Shown one piece after another: positions 8,946-19,638 of a DNA stretch of 64,000 nt. Within the stretch, counting starts at the first letter, position 1. Every line of letters starts with the position of its first letter. The stretch comes from Pantoea deleyi. GTDB taxonomy: Bacteria > Pseudomonadota > Gammaproteobacteria > Enterobacterales > Enterobacteriaceae. The stretch spans positions 1,488,001-1,552,000 of the forward strand of contig NZ_CP071405.1 in NCBI RefSeq assembly GCF_022647325.1. Reading direction: 5' to 3'. Made by a program: the position numbers and the translations under genes. The notes below the pieces were generated by a model. The model searched no databases. It saw only the letters and a list, made by a program, of their open reading frames with translations, and was not told the DNA's origin.

Positions 8946-10109
8946 TTGAAAAGGCGTCTGCTGTTCACCGTTACCGCTACTGTTTTCTGGACCTCGCTGG
9001 CACAAGCTGATGCGATTCCCTTTCCTGTTACGCCTCCGGCGATTGATGCGGCGTCCTGGGTCCTGATGGACGCCACGACCGGCCAGGTTCTGACCGCGGG
9101 CAATCCTGATGAACGCCGTAATCCCGCCAGCCTGACCAAACTGATGACCGGCTATGTGGTGGATCGCGCTATCGACCAGAAGAAAATCAGCCGTGATGAT
9201 ATGGTCACCGTCGGGAAAGATGCCTGGGCGGCGGGTAACCCGGTATTCAAAGGCTCCTCGCTGATGTTCCTGAAGCCCGGCGACAAGCTCAGCGTCCGGG
9301 ACTTAAGCCGCGGCGTGATCATCGATTCCGGTAATGACGCCTGTGTTGCGCTGGCTGACTACGTGGCGGGCAGCGAGGCAAACTTTGTCGGCATGATGAA
9401 CCACTATGTCGAAAAACTTGGCCTGCAGAACACCCATTTTGAAACGGTGCATGGTCTGGATGCACCGGGCCAGTACTCCAGCGCGCTTGATATGGCGAAA
9501 CTGTCACGCGCCATTATCGATGGTGAGCCTGACTTTTATGCCATGTACAGCGAGAAGACCCTGAGCTGGAACGGCATCACCCAGAACAACCGCAACGGCC
9601 TGTTGTGGGACAACAATCTGCATGTTGACGGGCTGAAAACCGGTCATACCGAGACCGCGGGCTTTAACATCATCGCCTCAAACGTGGTGGGCAAGCATCG
9701 CCTGATCGCCGTTGTCATGGGCGGCAAAAGCCCGAAAGGTCGCGAAGAGCAGGCGCGTAAGCTGCTGGTCTGGGGTCAGAACACCTTTGACACCGTTCAG
9801 CTGTTCCACGCCGGTAAGAAAATCGGCAGTGAAAACGTCTGGTACGGCAATCCGCATCAGGTCGATGTGGGCACCGCAGACGATGTTTATCTCTCTCTGC
9901 CGCGCAGCGAAGTGCAGAACGTGAAGGCGAAATATGTCATCGACCGCAAAGATCTGGAAGCCCCGCTGAAGGCCAATGAGGTCATCGGTGAAATCCAGGT
10001 GATGGATAAGGATCAGGAGATTGCGCACTATCCGCTGGTGGCGCTGAGCGCGGTCGAACCGGCAGGCGTGATCACCCGTCTCACAGACTATCTGAAGCAG
10101 AAGTTCTGA
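8946..10109 (+). CDS. dacD: D-alanyl-D-alanine carboxypeptidase DacD (PBP6b), TTG start
   Basis: A 387-residue periplasmic low-molecular-weight penicillin-binding protein. It has a signal peptide (MKRRLLFTVTATVFW, cut after SLAQA), the active-site tetrad NPASLTKLMTGY with the nucleophilic Ser, the SGN motif (IIDSGNDACVAL) and the KTG motif (DGLKTGHT), then the C-terminal beta domain and an amphipathic anchor ending DYLKQKF. It trims the terminal D-Ala from peptidoglycan pentapeptides. TTG at 8946, 7 nt after AAGGA, aligns with the E. coli DacD start; GTG at 8943 is an alternative. E. coli has sbmC next to dacD; it is absent here. Confidence 0.93.
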   Translation: MKRRLLFTVTATVFWTSLAQADAIPFPVTPPAIDAASWVLMDATTGQVLTAGNPDERRNPASLTKLMTGYVVDRAIDQKKISRDDMVTVGKDAWAAGNPVFKGSSLMFLKPGDKLSVRDLSRGVIIDSGNDACVALADYVAGSEANFVGMMNHYVEKLGLQNTHFETVHGLDAPGQYSSALDMAKLSRAIIDGEPDFYAMYSEKTLSWNGITQNNRNGLLWDNNLHVDGLKTGHTETAGFNIIASNVVGKHRLIAVVMGGKSPKGREEQARKLLVWGQNTFDTVQLFHAGKKIGSENVWYGNPHQVDVGTADDVYLSLPRSEVQNVKAKYVIDRKDLEAPLKANEVIGEIQVMDKDQEIAHYPLVALSAVEPAGVITRLTDYLKQKF

Positions 10110-10131
10110 TCAGCCGGTTACCGGTTTATCA

Positions 10132-10158
10132 ACGGGCAGCCTGCAGGCTGCCCGTTTT
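10132..10158 (+). terminator. Rho-independent terminator after dacD
   Basis: A perfect 10-bp stem ACGGGCAGCC / GGCTGCCCGT with a TGCA loop, followed by TTTT. Confidence 0.8.
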
Positions 10159-10373
10159 ACGTTCTGCCACATGAGCTGTGCCTGTTACCAGCAGCCAACA
10201 AAGGTTAAAAAACCTGGTTGCGTTGTTTTTATCTTGCGGCCAGTGATGTGAGGTGAATGTTGATAATTGTAAGGGAACGTCAAAACCGATTTGAAACCGC
10301 AGGGCGATGCTGAGTCTGCGCCTGATTCAGGGTTAAGATAGCCGCATCATCATCCCGCAACCGGAAAGTCACT

Positions 10374-11432
10374 TTGCGTTCTGACAAGCCTATCTCAAAA
10401 CTGGAGTTCTGGTTTTATCGCCACTATCGCTCCGTCCACGGCGTGCGCATTGCCATCGCCTTTATACTCTGCTTTATCTTTGTCCGGGCGACCGGGATCC
10501 CGGAAGGCACCTGGCCGCTGATTACGCTGGTGGTGGTGATGGGGCCTATCTCGACCTGGGGAAATGTCTTTCCGCGCGCGCTGCAGCGCATCAGCGGCAC
10601 GGTGGCGGGCTCCATCTCCGGCCTGATTGCCCTCAAGCTGGAGCTAATCTCCATGCCGGTGATGCTGGCCTGGTGCGGTCTTATCATGGTGATCAGTGGC
10701 TACCTGACGCTGGGCAAACATCCCTATATGGCGCTGTTAATCGGCATCACCCTGAGCGTGGTGGTGGGGGCACCGACCGGTGATTTCACCGTCGCCCTGT
10801 GGCGCGGCGGCGATGTCATTCTGGGATCGCTGATGGCGCTTTTGTTTACCGCGATCTGGGCGCAGCGTGCCTACACCCACTGGCGCATTCAGCTCTCCGA
10901 CACCCTGGCGGCCATGGCGAAAATCTATCACGCCGGTTTTTCGCCTAACCTGGTTGAAAAGCCGCGCCTCAATAAGCCGCTGGGCAAACTGCTGAGCAGC
11001 GTCATCAAAATGCGGGCGCTGCTGGAGCCCTCCAGCAAAGAGACGCGTATCCCGAAGTCGGTGCTTGAAGCCATTCAGACCATAAACCGTAATATGGTTT
11101 ACACCATTGAGATGCAGATTAATGCCTGGTGGGCCTCACGCGAGAGCCATCTGATCATGCTTAACGCGCCCGCGCTTCGCCGTATGCAGCAGATGACCGA
11201 GAACACGCTGCGGGCGCTGTCGGTGATGGCAACAGAGGGCGTTACGGATGAGGTGGTGGCGAACAGTCATGAGCTCACCGAAATCAGCGCTGAGCTGCGG
11301 CGGCTGATCGCCGATGCGCGTAACGACGGACTGGAGGAGACGCCCATTTACGGTTACGTCTGGCTGACGCTGGAACTGGCGAAACAGCTGGAGCGGATGA
11401 CAGACCTGATGCGCATGGCGCTGCGCAAATAA
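10374..11432 (+). CDS. yeeA: FUSC-family inner-membrane protein YeeA, TTG start
   Basis: A 352-residue protein matching E. coli YeeA throughout. The N-terminal half has about six hydrophobic segments (VRIAIAFILCFIFVRATGIP and following) with the phrases TWPLITLVVVMGPISTWGN and PTGDFTVALWRGGDVILGSL. The C-terminal half is a soluble helical domain containing KETRIPKSVLEAIQTINRN and ending ETPIYGYVWLTLELAKQLE. It belongs to the fusaric acid resistance/AaeB-like superfamily, but YeeA has no proven substrate. TTG at 10374 gives MRSDKP, which lines up with the E. coli N-terminus MRADKS. Confidence 0.88.
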   Translation: MRSDKPISKLEFWFYRHYRSVHGVRIAIAFILCFIFVRATGIPEGTWPLITLVVVMGPISTWGNVFPRALQRISGTVAGSISGLIALKLELISMPVMLAWCGLIMVISGYLTLGKHPYMALLIGITLSVVVGAPTGDFTVALWRGGDVILGSLMALLFTAIWAQRAYTHWRIQLSDTLAAMAKIYHAGFSPNLVEKPRLNKPLGKLLSSVIKMRALLEPSSKETRIPKSVLEAIQTINRNMVYTIEMQINAWWASRESHLIMLNAPALRRMQQMTENTLRALSVMATEGVTDEVVANSHELTEISAELRRLIADARNDGLEETPIYGYVWLTLELAKQLERMTDLMRMALRK

Positions 11433-11592
11433 TCACCTCAGACAATGACTTAATGTGAAACCGGGTTTCTTTGCGCTAAGATAAGAGCCAGTCTGAATTT
11501 AGCTGTGAAAATTGCTTACCTGGCGGGCTAGCCGCTAAGCTGATCGTTTTGACTCTCTCCCTGCGTCAGCAGGCTCAAAGAAAGGTGCCATC

Positions 11593-11919
11593 ATGGAAAA
11601 TGCCAAGCAATCATTTCAGGACGTACTGGAGTTCGTTCGTATGTTCCGCCGCAAAAACAAGCTGCAGCGTGAAATTGTCGACAACGAGAAGAAAATCCGC
11701 GACAACCAGAAGCGCGTACTGCTGCTGGACAACCTGAGCGAATATATCAAGCCGGGCATGAGCGTAGAGGCGATTCAGGAAATCATCGCCAGCATGCGTG
11801 TTGACTATGAAGATCGCGTGGATGAGTACATCATCAAGAACGCCGACCTGTCGAAAGAGCGCCGCGAGCTGTCGAAAAAAATCAAAGCGATGGGCGTGGG
11901 CGAACACCCAAAAGCCTGA
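11593..11919 (+). CDS. tmaR: TmaR (YeeX), pole-targeting regulator of PTS enzyme I
   Basis: A 108-residue, highly charged, largely helical protein predicted to form a coiled coil ([20 protein letters not shown], then a heptad-like stretch to residue 100). It matches E. coli YeeX/TmaR closely. In E. coli TmaR clusters at one cell pole and sequesters PTS enzyme I, modulating sugar uptake. The ATG is preceded by AAAGGTG, and the gene lies 160 bp behind yeeA as in E. coli. A strong terminator follows. Confidence 0.92.
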   Translation: MENAKQSFQDVLEFVRMFRRKNKLQREIVDNEKKIRDNQKRVLLLDNLSEYIKPGMSVEAIQEIIASMRVDYEDRVDEYIIKNADLSKERRELSKKIKAMGVGEHPKA

Positions 11920-11960
11920 TGTCAGCCGGTTGCGCCTGAAAGCGCGATCGGTCTGAGGCG

Positions 11961-11993
11961 AACCCGCATCCACTCTGGTGATGCGGGTTTTTT
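11961..11993 (+). terminator. Rho-independent terminator after tmaR
   Basis: AACCCGCATC and GATGCGGGTT form a 10-bp stem around a short loop, followed by a run of T. Confidence 0.85.
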
Positions 11994-12013
11994 GTTGCCT
12001 GTCACCCGGCGGT

Positions 12014-13075
12014 TTACTCGCCTGCCAGCCTGCGGGCAATCTCCTGCAGCTGCTGCGACAGCGCCGCGAAATCGGCCCGCTTATCACCCGGCGCCGCCGT
12101 GGTCTCACGGATCACCAGCGTGGGTTTCAGCGCATCGTTTTCCGGCTCTCTGCCCTGCAGCCGGGCCAGCATCCGCTCAACGCTTTGTGCGCCCAGCGCG
12201 TGCAGATCCTGCCGAACCGTGGTCAGCGGCGGCTGATACCAGGCGCTTTCGGCCGTATCGTCATAGCCAATCACCGAGATCTCACCCGGAATCGCCACGC
12301 CATACTGATGCAGCGCGCGCATCGCACCCAGCGCCATCTGGTCGTTGGCCACCAGCAGCGCCTGCGGCAGGTTCGCGGGGAGCTGCGCCATCAGCGCCTG
12401 ATAGCCGGACTGTGCGCTCCAGTCACCGCGCAGCGAACAGTGCGGTGTTAACTGATGTCCGGCCAGCGCCTCACGCCAGGCGTTCTCACGCTGGCGGGCC
12501 GAGACCGACCGCTGCGGCCCGTTCAGCAGGCCGATCTGACGATGACCCAGCGCCACCAGATGCTCAACGGCGGCACGCGCACCAGCGTCGTTCGGATACT
12601 GACACTGCGCCACGGCGGCGTGAGGTTCCACATCCAGAAACAGCACCGGCTTGCTGCCACACAGGCGCTGAATCTGCTGCGCCGCCTCCGCCTCCAGCGG
12701 CAGGTTGATCAGCAGCCCATCGACGCGCTGTGCCAGCAGTTCATTGACGGTAGCGGCCGCATCGTTGCCGCTGTCCATCGCAATCACCAGATGATACCCG
12801 GCGCTGGCGGCACGCTGCTGAATCGCTGAGGCGATCTGCGCCGGGGCCATCAGGGCCAGGTCGCTGGTGGCGAGACCCAGGGTGCGCGTTGCTTTGCCTG
12901 CCAGCTGCTGCGCCACACGATTCGGCACATAATTGAGCTGCTGCATCGCCGCCTCAACCTTTTCCCGCGTGCGGAGAGAGACCTGTTGCGATCGATTTAA
13001 AACACGTGAAACGGTCTGGTATGAGACGCCAGCCAGTTGAGCGACATCATCGAGGGTCACAGAGCGGGAAGTCAT
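12014..13075 (-). CDS. lacI: LacI orthologue-like repressor without lacZY
   Basis: A 353-residue LacI/GalR repressor strikingly like E. coli LacI. The HTH reads VTLDDVAQLAGVSYQTVSRV, keeping the Tyr-Gln-Thr recognition residues of LacI; the hinge NYVPNRVAQQLAGK and core phrases VEHLVALGH, GDWSAQSG and LLVANDQMALGAMRA also match. A C-terminal amphipathic tail (SQQLQEIARRLAGE) resembles the LacI tetramerisation helix. ATG at 13075 follows GGAGAG; longer upstream frames are not supported. No beta-galactosidase or permease gene is adjacent, so its target is elsewhere or lost. Confidence 0.85.
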   Translation of the reverse strand: MTSRSVTLDDVAQLAGVSYQTVSRVLNRSQQVSLRTREKVEAAMQQLNYVPNRVAQQLAGKATRTLGLATSDLALMAPAQIASAIQQRAASAGYHLVIAMDSGNDAAATVNELLAQRVDGLLINLPLEAEAAQQIQRLCGSKPVLFLDVEPHAAVAQCQYPNDAGARAAVEHLVALGHRQIGLLNGPQRSVSARQRENAWREALAGHQLTPHCSLRGDWSAQSGYQALMAQLPANLPQALLVANDQMALGAMRALHQYGVAIPGEISVIGYDDTAESAWYQPPLTTVRQDLHALGAQSVERMLARLQGREPENDALKPTLVIRETTAAPGDKRADFAALSQQLQEIARRLAGE

Positions 13076-13156
13076 TGAACTCTCCATAAAATAGAGCGAT
13101 GAGTGTAGCAAATTTTCCCGCTGTGCTGCTGCTGTACGCCACACTTTCACCGCCAC

Positions 13157-13188
13157 GCGGGCCGGATGCACTGCGGCATCCGGCCCGC
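13157..13188. repeat. Long GC-rich hairpin, REP-like, downstream of PanE-like gene
   Basis: A perfect 13-bp inverted repeat GCGGGCCGGATGC / GCATCCGGCCCGC with a 6-base loop. The GCCGGATGC core resembles enterobacterial REP elements. It lies 3' of the minus-strand PanE-like gene and may terminate it or stabilise its mRNA. Confidence 0.6.
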
Positions 13189-13209
13189 GCAGTCATGCAG
13201 CCCGGGAGA

Positions 13210-14124
13210 TTATCGCTGCTGCAGATAGACCTGCAGGTTCACATCCACGGCATTCAGCAGGGGCGTGACGAGGCTGTGGCGTTTTGCCCGCAGCAACAGG
13301 TCGCCAATCACCTGATCGGCCTCAATATCATAGCCCTGGGTCAGATCGCGGTACATGGAGGAGGTCATCGGCGTCGCCGGGTTGTTCAGCAGTTCATAAA
13401 TCCGGGCGGTCGCTGCCGGACGCGGCTGATAACCTTCGGCGGTGATGACGCTCAGGATCTCGGCAAAAACGGCCTGTAACAGGGCTTCGCCACCGCGCGA
13501 GGTGAGGATCTGCCGGGTGTCCCCGCGCGCCAGGCAGCAGACTGCGCCGAGCGTACTGAGCAGCAGCCACTTCTCCCACAGCTCATCCATAATGTTATCG
13601 CTGAAGCGGGTATCGACCCGGGCCCCGCGCAGCGCCGCATCAACCCGCTGCAGCCGCTCATCGTTATGGCCATCCAGCGCGCCATAGTAGATCTGATGCA
13701 GCGGCGTCATCTGGATCACTTCGCCATTGTCACCCAGCGTGGCGTTGATTTTGCACAGGCCGCCGATCACCTTATCCTCGCCAAAACGCTGTTGCAGCGT
13801 GGCGATATGCCGCATTCCGTTGAGAATCGGCATGATCAGCGTCTCCGGCCCGACTGCAGGCGCAATGTCATCCATCACCTGCGCAAGGCCAAAACTTTTT
13901 ACCGTCACGATAATCAGGTCATAGTGGCCCGTCAGGGTGCTGGCCTGAGCCAGCTGCGGCTGCAGCGTCTCCGTGCCCTGCGGCGTATTTAACACCAGCC
14001 CATGCTCACGAAGCTGCTGATACCGCCGCTCGCGTACCAGAAACGTAACGTCCTGGCCCGCCTGCGCCAGTCGGCCACCGAAATATCCGCCGGTCGCGCC
14101 AGCCCCTGCCATCAGAATGCGCAT
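13210..14124 (-). CDS. 2-dehydropantoate 2-reductase-family protein (PanE-like)
   Basis: A 304-residue ketopantoate-reductase-family NADPH enzyme. The N-terminus holds the nucleotide-binding motif MAGAGATGGYFGGRLAQAG, followed by DLIIVTVKSF, the NGM motif (ILNGMRHIATL) and the C-terminal helical domain with DELWEKWLLLSTLGAVCCL. True PanE makes pantoate for coenzyme A, but many bacteria have paralogues with other 2-oxo-acid substrates. It is not in a pantothenate gene context here, so I leave the substrate open. The ATG follows GGGAGAG. Confidence 0.75.
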   Translation of the reverse strand: MRILMAGAGATGGYFGGRLAQAGQDVTFLVRERRYQQLREHGLVLNTPQGTETLQPQLAQASTLTGHYDLIIVTVKSFGLAQVMDDIAPAVGPETLIMPILNGMRHIATLQQRFGEDKVIGGLCKINATLGDNGEVIQMTPLHQIYYGALDGHNDERLQRVDAALRGARVDTRFSDNIMDELWEKWLLLSTLGAVCCLARGDTRQILTSRGGEALLQAVFAEILSVITAEGYQPRPAATARIYELLNNPATPMTSSMYRDLTQGYDIEADQVIGDLLLRAKRHSLVTPLLNAVDVNLQVYLQQR

Positions 14125-14228
14125 TTCACTCTCCCTCTGCTGAAAACCTCTACCTTAGAACGGTGTGACCGGGCTTGCCAGCGTTTAGCGCGACAGGGCG
14201 GCGGCGGGGGAGAGATCCGTCACGCAGG

Positions 14229-15002
14229 TCAGAGCCGGGTGATGCCCCGCGCGGCGGCCTGCTCTTCCCATGCCTGTACGATCTGATAGTCGTGACGCTG
14301 CACCGGGCTGAATCCGCTTATCAGGCTGGCGTCGCAGACGCGCCGCCAGACGGGATCGCTGACCAGCTGATGCAGAACCGCACGTAATATGCTCAGCCGA
14401 TCCGCAGAGGTCGTGGCGGCCGTGATCAGCGGTAATCCGGGCGCGGCCGGCGTTTCACCGATGATATGCAGACCGCGCAGTTCGTCCGGCGCATAGCGTG
14501 CCAGCAGCGCCCAGCTCACGCAGTCGATCGCCGCTATATCGGCCCGCGCCTCCCGTATCGCCGCCAGCGACAGACGGTGGCCGCCGCTCAGCAGCAGCCG
14601 GGAAAAGGTTATGCCCTGACGCGCTGCCATCCAGCGCAACGCATTGTAGCCGGAGTGTGAATCCAGGCTGTTCGCCACCGCCCGCTGGCCGTGAAAGTCA
14701 GCCAGCGTTGCCTGCGGATCCCGCGCGACCAGCCAGCTGCGATAATCCCGCCCGCTGCAGCCCGGTGCCTGATAGTGAAACGTGCCGACCACGCCGACCG
14801 CAGGAAGCTGGTTCATCAGCGGATACCCGCAGGTCTGACTCAGCAGCAGGCGGTCATCCCGCCAGTGCGTCAGCAGATCTTCGGGCCAGACGGGTTGCGC
14901 CTCTGTTCCGTGCTGCGCCAGCAGGCTGACTATCGCCTGCATCAGAGAGTGCGTGGCGGGGGGATGAATCGCGTACATCGGTAACGCGAGCAGGTGATGC
15001 AT
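14229..15002 (-). CDS. PhnD-like periplasmic-binding-fold protein without signal peptide
   Basis: A 257-residue protein with features of phosphate/phosphonate-type (PhnD/type II) solute-binding proteins: a conserved SQTCGYPLMNQL segment, GQRAVANSLDSHSGYNALRW in the ligand-binding loop region, and ADIAAIDCVSWALL. The ATG at 15002 follows GGGAG and gives MHHLLALPMYAIHPPATH, with no signal peptide or lipobox, so the protein should be cytoplasmic. No ABC permease or ATPase is adjacent. It is divergent from a flavin-dependent oxidoreductase gene 286 bp away. It may be a ligand sensor or a stray binding domain; function unknown. Confidence 0.65.
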   Translation of the reverse strand: MHHLLALPMYAIHPPATHSLMQAIVSLLAQHGTEAQPVWPEDLLTHWRDDRLLLSQTCGYPLMNQLPAVGVVGTFHYQAPGCSGRDYRSWLVARDPQATLADFHGQRAVANSLDSHSGYNALRWMAARQGITFSRLLLSGGHRLSLAAIREARADIAAIDCVSWALLARYAPDELRGLHIIGETPAAPGLPLITAATTSADRLSILRAVLHQLVSDPVWRRVCDASLISGFSPVQRHDYQIVQAWEEQAAARGITRL

Positions 15003-15288
15003 CGCTGTTCTCCCGTGGCGGGTATCGGCCATCTATCGCCACCTCAGATCGTGGCCATCAACAGCATAAAGCCCGCCGCAGAGTTCCTGACGCGGGACAT
15101 GGATCAGAGGGTAGCGCAGATTCAGCGACGAAACAGGCGAAGCTGACACCGCAGCGTCGCTATGTCGAAAATCCTGAATATGGCGCTGAAAGATATTGAC
15201 TATCAGTAGCGGCGCAGAGGGCGTAACCTTTGCACATCAGAAATCGCCTCTGTTCACGGGCATGTCAGGCCCGTCAGGAGAAACACAG

Positions 15289-16311
15289 ATGAAAAATATT
15301 GGCTTCTTATCTTTTGGTCACTGGACGCCGTCGTCGCAGTCCGCCACGCGCACCGCGCAGGATGTGCTGTTGCAGTCGATCGACTTAGCGGTAGCCGCCG
15401 AAGAGCTGGGCGCAGATGGTGCCTACTTCCGCGTTCACCATTTTGCCCGTCAGCTCAGCTCGCCGTTTCCGCTGCTGGCCGCTGTGGCGGCACGCACCAA
15501 AAAAATTGAAATCGGCACCGGCGTGATCGACATGCGCTACGAGAACCCGCTCTATATGGTCGAGGATGCCAGCGCGGCAGATCTCATCTCCAACGGTCGT
15601 CTGCAGCTGGGGCTGAGCCGCGGTTCCCCCGAGCAGGTGATCGATGGCTGGCGCTATTTTGGCTTCGAGCCGAAAGCGGGTGAGAGCGATGCGGACATGG
15701 GCCGCCGTCACACCGAAGCGTTTCTGGAGGTCCTGCGCGGTGAAGGTTTTGCTAAACCGAATCCACAGCCGATGTTCCCGAATCCACCGGGACTGCTGCG
15801 CCCTGAGCCGCTCTCTGAAGGACTGCGCGACCGCATCTGGTGGGGCTCCGGCTCCAATGCCACCGCAGAATGGGCGGCAAAAATGGGGATGAACCTGCAA
15901 AGTTCGACCCTGAAAGATGACGAAACCGGTGAGCCGTTCCACATTCAGCAGGCGAAGCAGATCCGCGCCTACCGTGAAGCCTGGAAAGCGGCGGGGCATC
16001 AGCATACGCCCCGGGTTTCCGTCAGCCGCAGCATCTTTGCGCTGGTGAATGATATGGACCGCGCCTACTTTGGCCGCAGTGGCAACGATCGGGATTCCGT
16101 GGGCTTCCTCGATGAGAAAACCCGCGCCATCTTCGGGCGCAGCTACGCCGCTGAACCTGAGGTGCTGATCAAGCAACTGGCGCAGGATGAGGCGATTGCC
16201 GAAGCCGATACGCTGCTGCTCACCGTGCCAAACCAGCTCGGCGTGGCCTACAACGCCCATGTGATCGAGGCGATTCTGAAGTACGTCGCCCCGGAACTCG
16301 GCTGGCGTTAA
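15289..16311 (+). CDS. LLM-class (luciferase-like) flavin-dependent oxidoreductase
   Basis: A 340-residue bacterial-luciferase-like TIM-barrel protein. Family markers are the N-terminal MKNIGFLSFGHWTP, GADGAYFRVHHFARQLSSPF, IEIGTGVIDMRYENPLYM and GRLQLGLSRGSPEQVIDGW. These enzymes use FMNH2 or F420 to oxygenate or oxidise small organic substrates. ATG at 15289 has a good ribosome site (CAGGAG). It is monocistronic, followed by a hairpin, and divergent from the PhnD-like gene. The substrate cannot be read from the sequence; it is a different subfamily from the larger monooxygenase at 38056. Confidence 0.75.
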   Translation: MKNIGFLSFGHWTPSSQSATRTAQDVLLQSIDLAVAAEELGADGAYFRVHHFARQLSSPFPLLAAVAARTKKIEIGTGVIDMRYENPLYMVEDASAADLISNGRLQLGLSRGSPEQVIDGWRYFGFEPKAGESDADMGRRHTEAFLEVLRGEGFAKPNPQPMFPNPPGLLRPEPLSEGLRDRIWWGSGSNATAEWAAKMGMNLQSSTLKDDETGEPFHIQQAKQIRAYREAWKAAGHQHTPRVSVSRSIFALVNDMDRAYFGRSGNDRDSVGFLDEKTRAIFGRSYAAEPEVLIKQLAQDEAIAEADTLLLTVPNQLGVAYNAHVIEAILKYVAPELGWR

Positions 16312-16321
16312 GGCTCTGACA

Positions 16322-16349
16322 GCGTGCCCGCGACCGTCGGGCGCGCTTT
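16322..16349 (+). terminator. Hairpin after LLM oxidoreductase gene
   Basis: GCGTGCCCG and CGGGCGCGC form a 9-bp stem with one G-T pair and a 7-base loop, followed by a short TTTA. Confidence 0.55.
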
Positions 16350-16615
16350 ATTTGCCTCTTTTTTCACGAATTTTCCGCATCGCCCTCTCTCTTTTTCTCC
16401 TGTTCAGCTGCATCCCGGTCGGCCTCTGGCGCTCCGCTGACACCCGTCTGCGTGACTGTGACAGAGTCAGCGAATTGTGATCCTGGCAATCATCAGCGGG
16501 TTGTGAAACCGCGACGGTCAGAATAGTCTCAGGGGGCGGCTGCCGCTTCGCTGTCCTCGTGAGCGCTGCGATCGGCGTCGGTTCATTGTTTTCAGCTTTT
16601 GAAGAAGGCGTATAA
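16350..16615. other. Intergenic region upstream of katG
   Basis: No supportable gene lies in this stretch. It precedes the OxyR-type site and katG; nothing else structured was recognised. Confidence 0.4.
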
Positions 16616-18932
<2,317 letters not shown>

Positions 18933-18965
18933 TCGCTCTGAAGGCTGAAACCGTGTGACCGACCA

Positions 18966-19012
18966 CTGCACCCCAAACGCTGGCATGCCAGCTGAGTAGG
19001 GTGCAGTTTTTT
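18966..19012 (+). terminator. Terminator after katG
   Basis: Outer stem CTGCACCC / GGGTGCAG followed by six T; within it sits a perfect palindrome GCTGGCATGCCAGC. Confidence 0.8.
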
Positions 19013-19191
19013 ATTCTCTTCTTTCCGTCAGCCCGCACTCTGTCATCAGCATGTGAATGCGTGGCACTCCTTTTATCCGTCTGACATCACCCTCCGGCCC
19101 GACACTAGCCAGAAGCGTTCGTTAATGGCGTAAAGGACTGGCCACAGGCCATTCTGAAGTGAGTCTCTGAAAGGGGGAAACGCGAGCCAAT

Positions 19192-19224
19192 AAAAAACCC
19201 GCTCAGGTTTCCCTGAGCGGGTTT
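19192..19224 (-). terminator. Terminator of the first tRNA-Asn gene
   Basis: On the minus strand AACCCGCTCAGG / CCTGAGCGGGTT form a stem followed by a T-run, directly downstream of the tRNA. The same hairpin occurs behind the second tRNA-Asn copy. Confidence 0.85.
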
Positions 19225-19232
19225 CTCGAATC

Positions 19233-19308
19233 TGGCTCCTCTGACTGGACTCGAACCAGTGACATACGGATTAACAGTCCGCCGTTCTACCGACTGAACT
19301 ACAGAGGA
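19233..19308 (-). tRNA. asn tRNA: tRNA-Asn (GTT), first copy
   Basis: A 76-nt cloverleaf on the minus strand: acceptor TCCTCTG pairs with CAGAGGA, the anticodon stem-loop contains CTGTTAATC (anticodon GTT), the T-loop is GGTTCGAGTCC, and CCA is encoded. It matches enterobacterial tRNA-Asn, which is multicopy near nac/cbl in E. coli. Confidence 0.97.
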
Positions 19309-19638
19309 ATCGTTTGAACGGGGCGCATAGTAACGGCCCCGCCTGGTCATGTCAAAGCTCTTTTTCATAAATCTTTCTGACTGCTGAAATAGTCGCCACT
19401 TCGGCGCGCAAAGCCCGCAAAGTGCGCCTCAGCCGGCTGATAAAACTGCCGGAACCGGCGGAAAAACTGAGGTGTTTATGAGGTGTTCTGACGCGGCACG
19501 ACGCTTGTCAGACGGCATCAGGCGTGATTTTAACGGATACTTTTTTACTGCCGTCACAAACTGCTGTTTCCGGCTTTGTCAGCCGCAGAGACGAAACGTA
19601 GATTTCATTTCAACCTGAACTGAATTCCCGGAGTTGAA
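19309..19638. other. Intergenic region, divergent tRNA-Asn and Gfo/Idh gene
   Basis: The first 60 bp should hold the tRNA promoter and resemble the upstream flank of the second tRNA-Asn copy (AATCGTTTGAACGGGGCG against AATCGCTTGAACGGGGCG). The remainder has no supportable gene. Confidence 0.5.
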
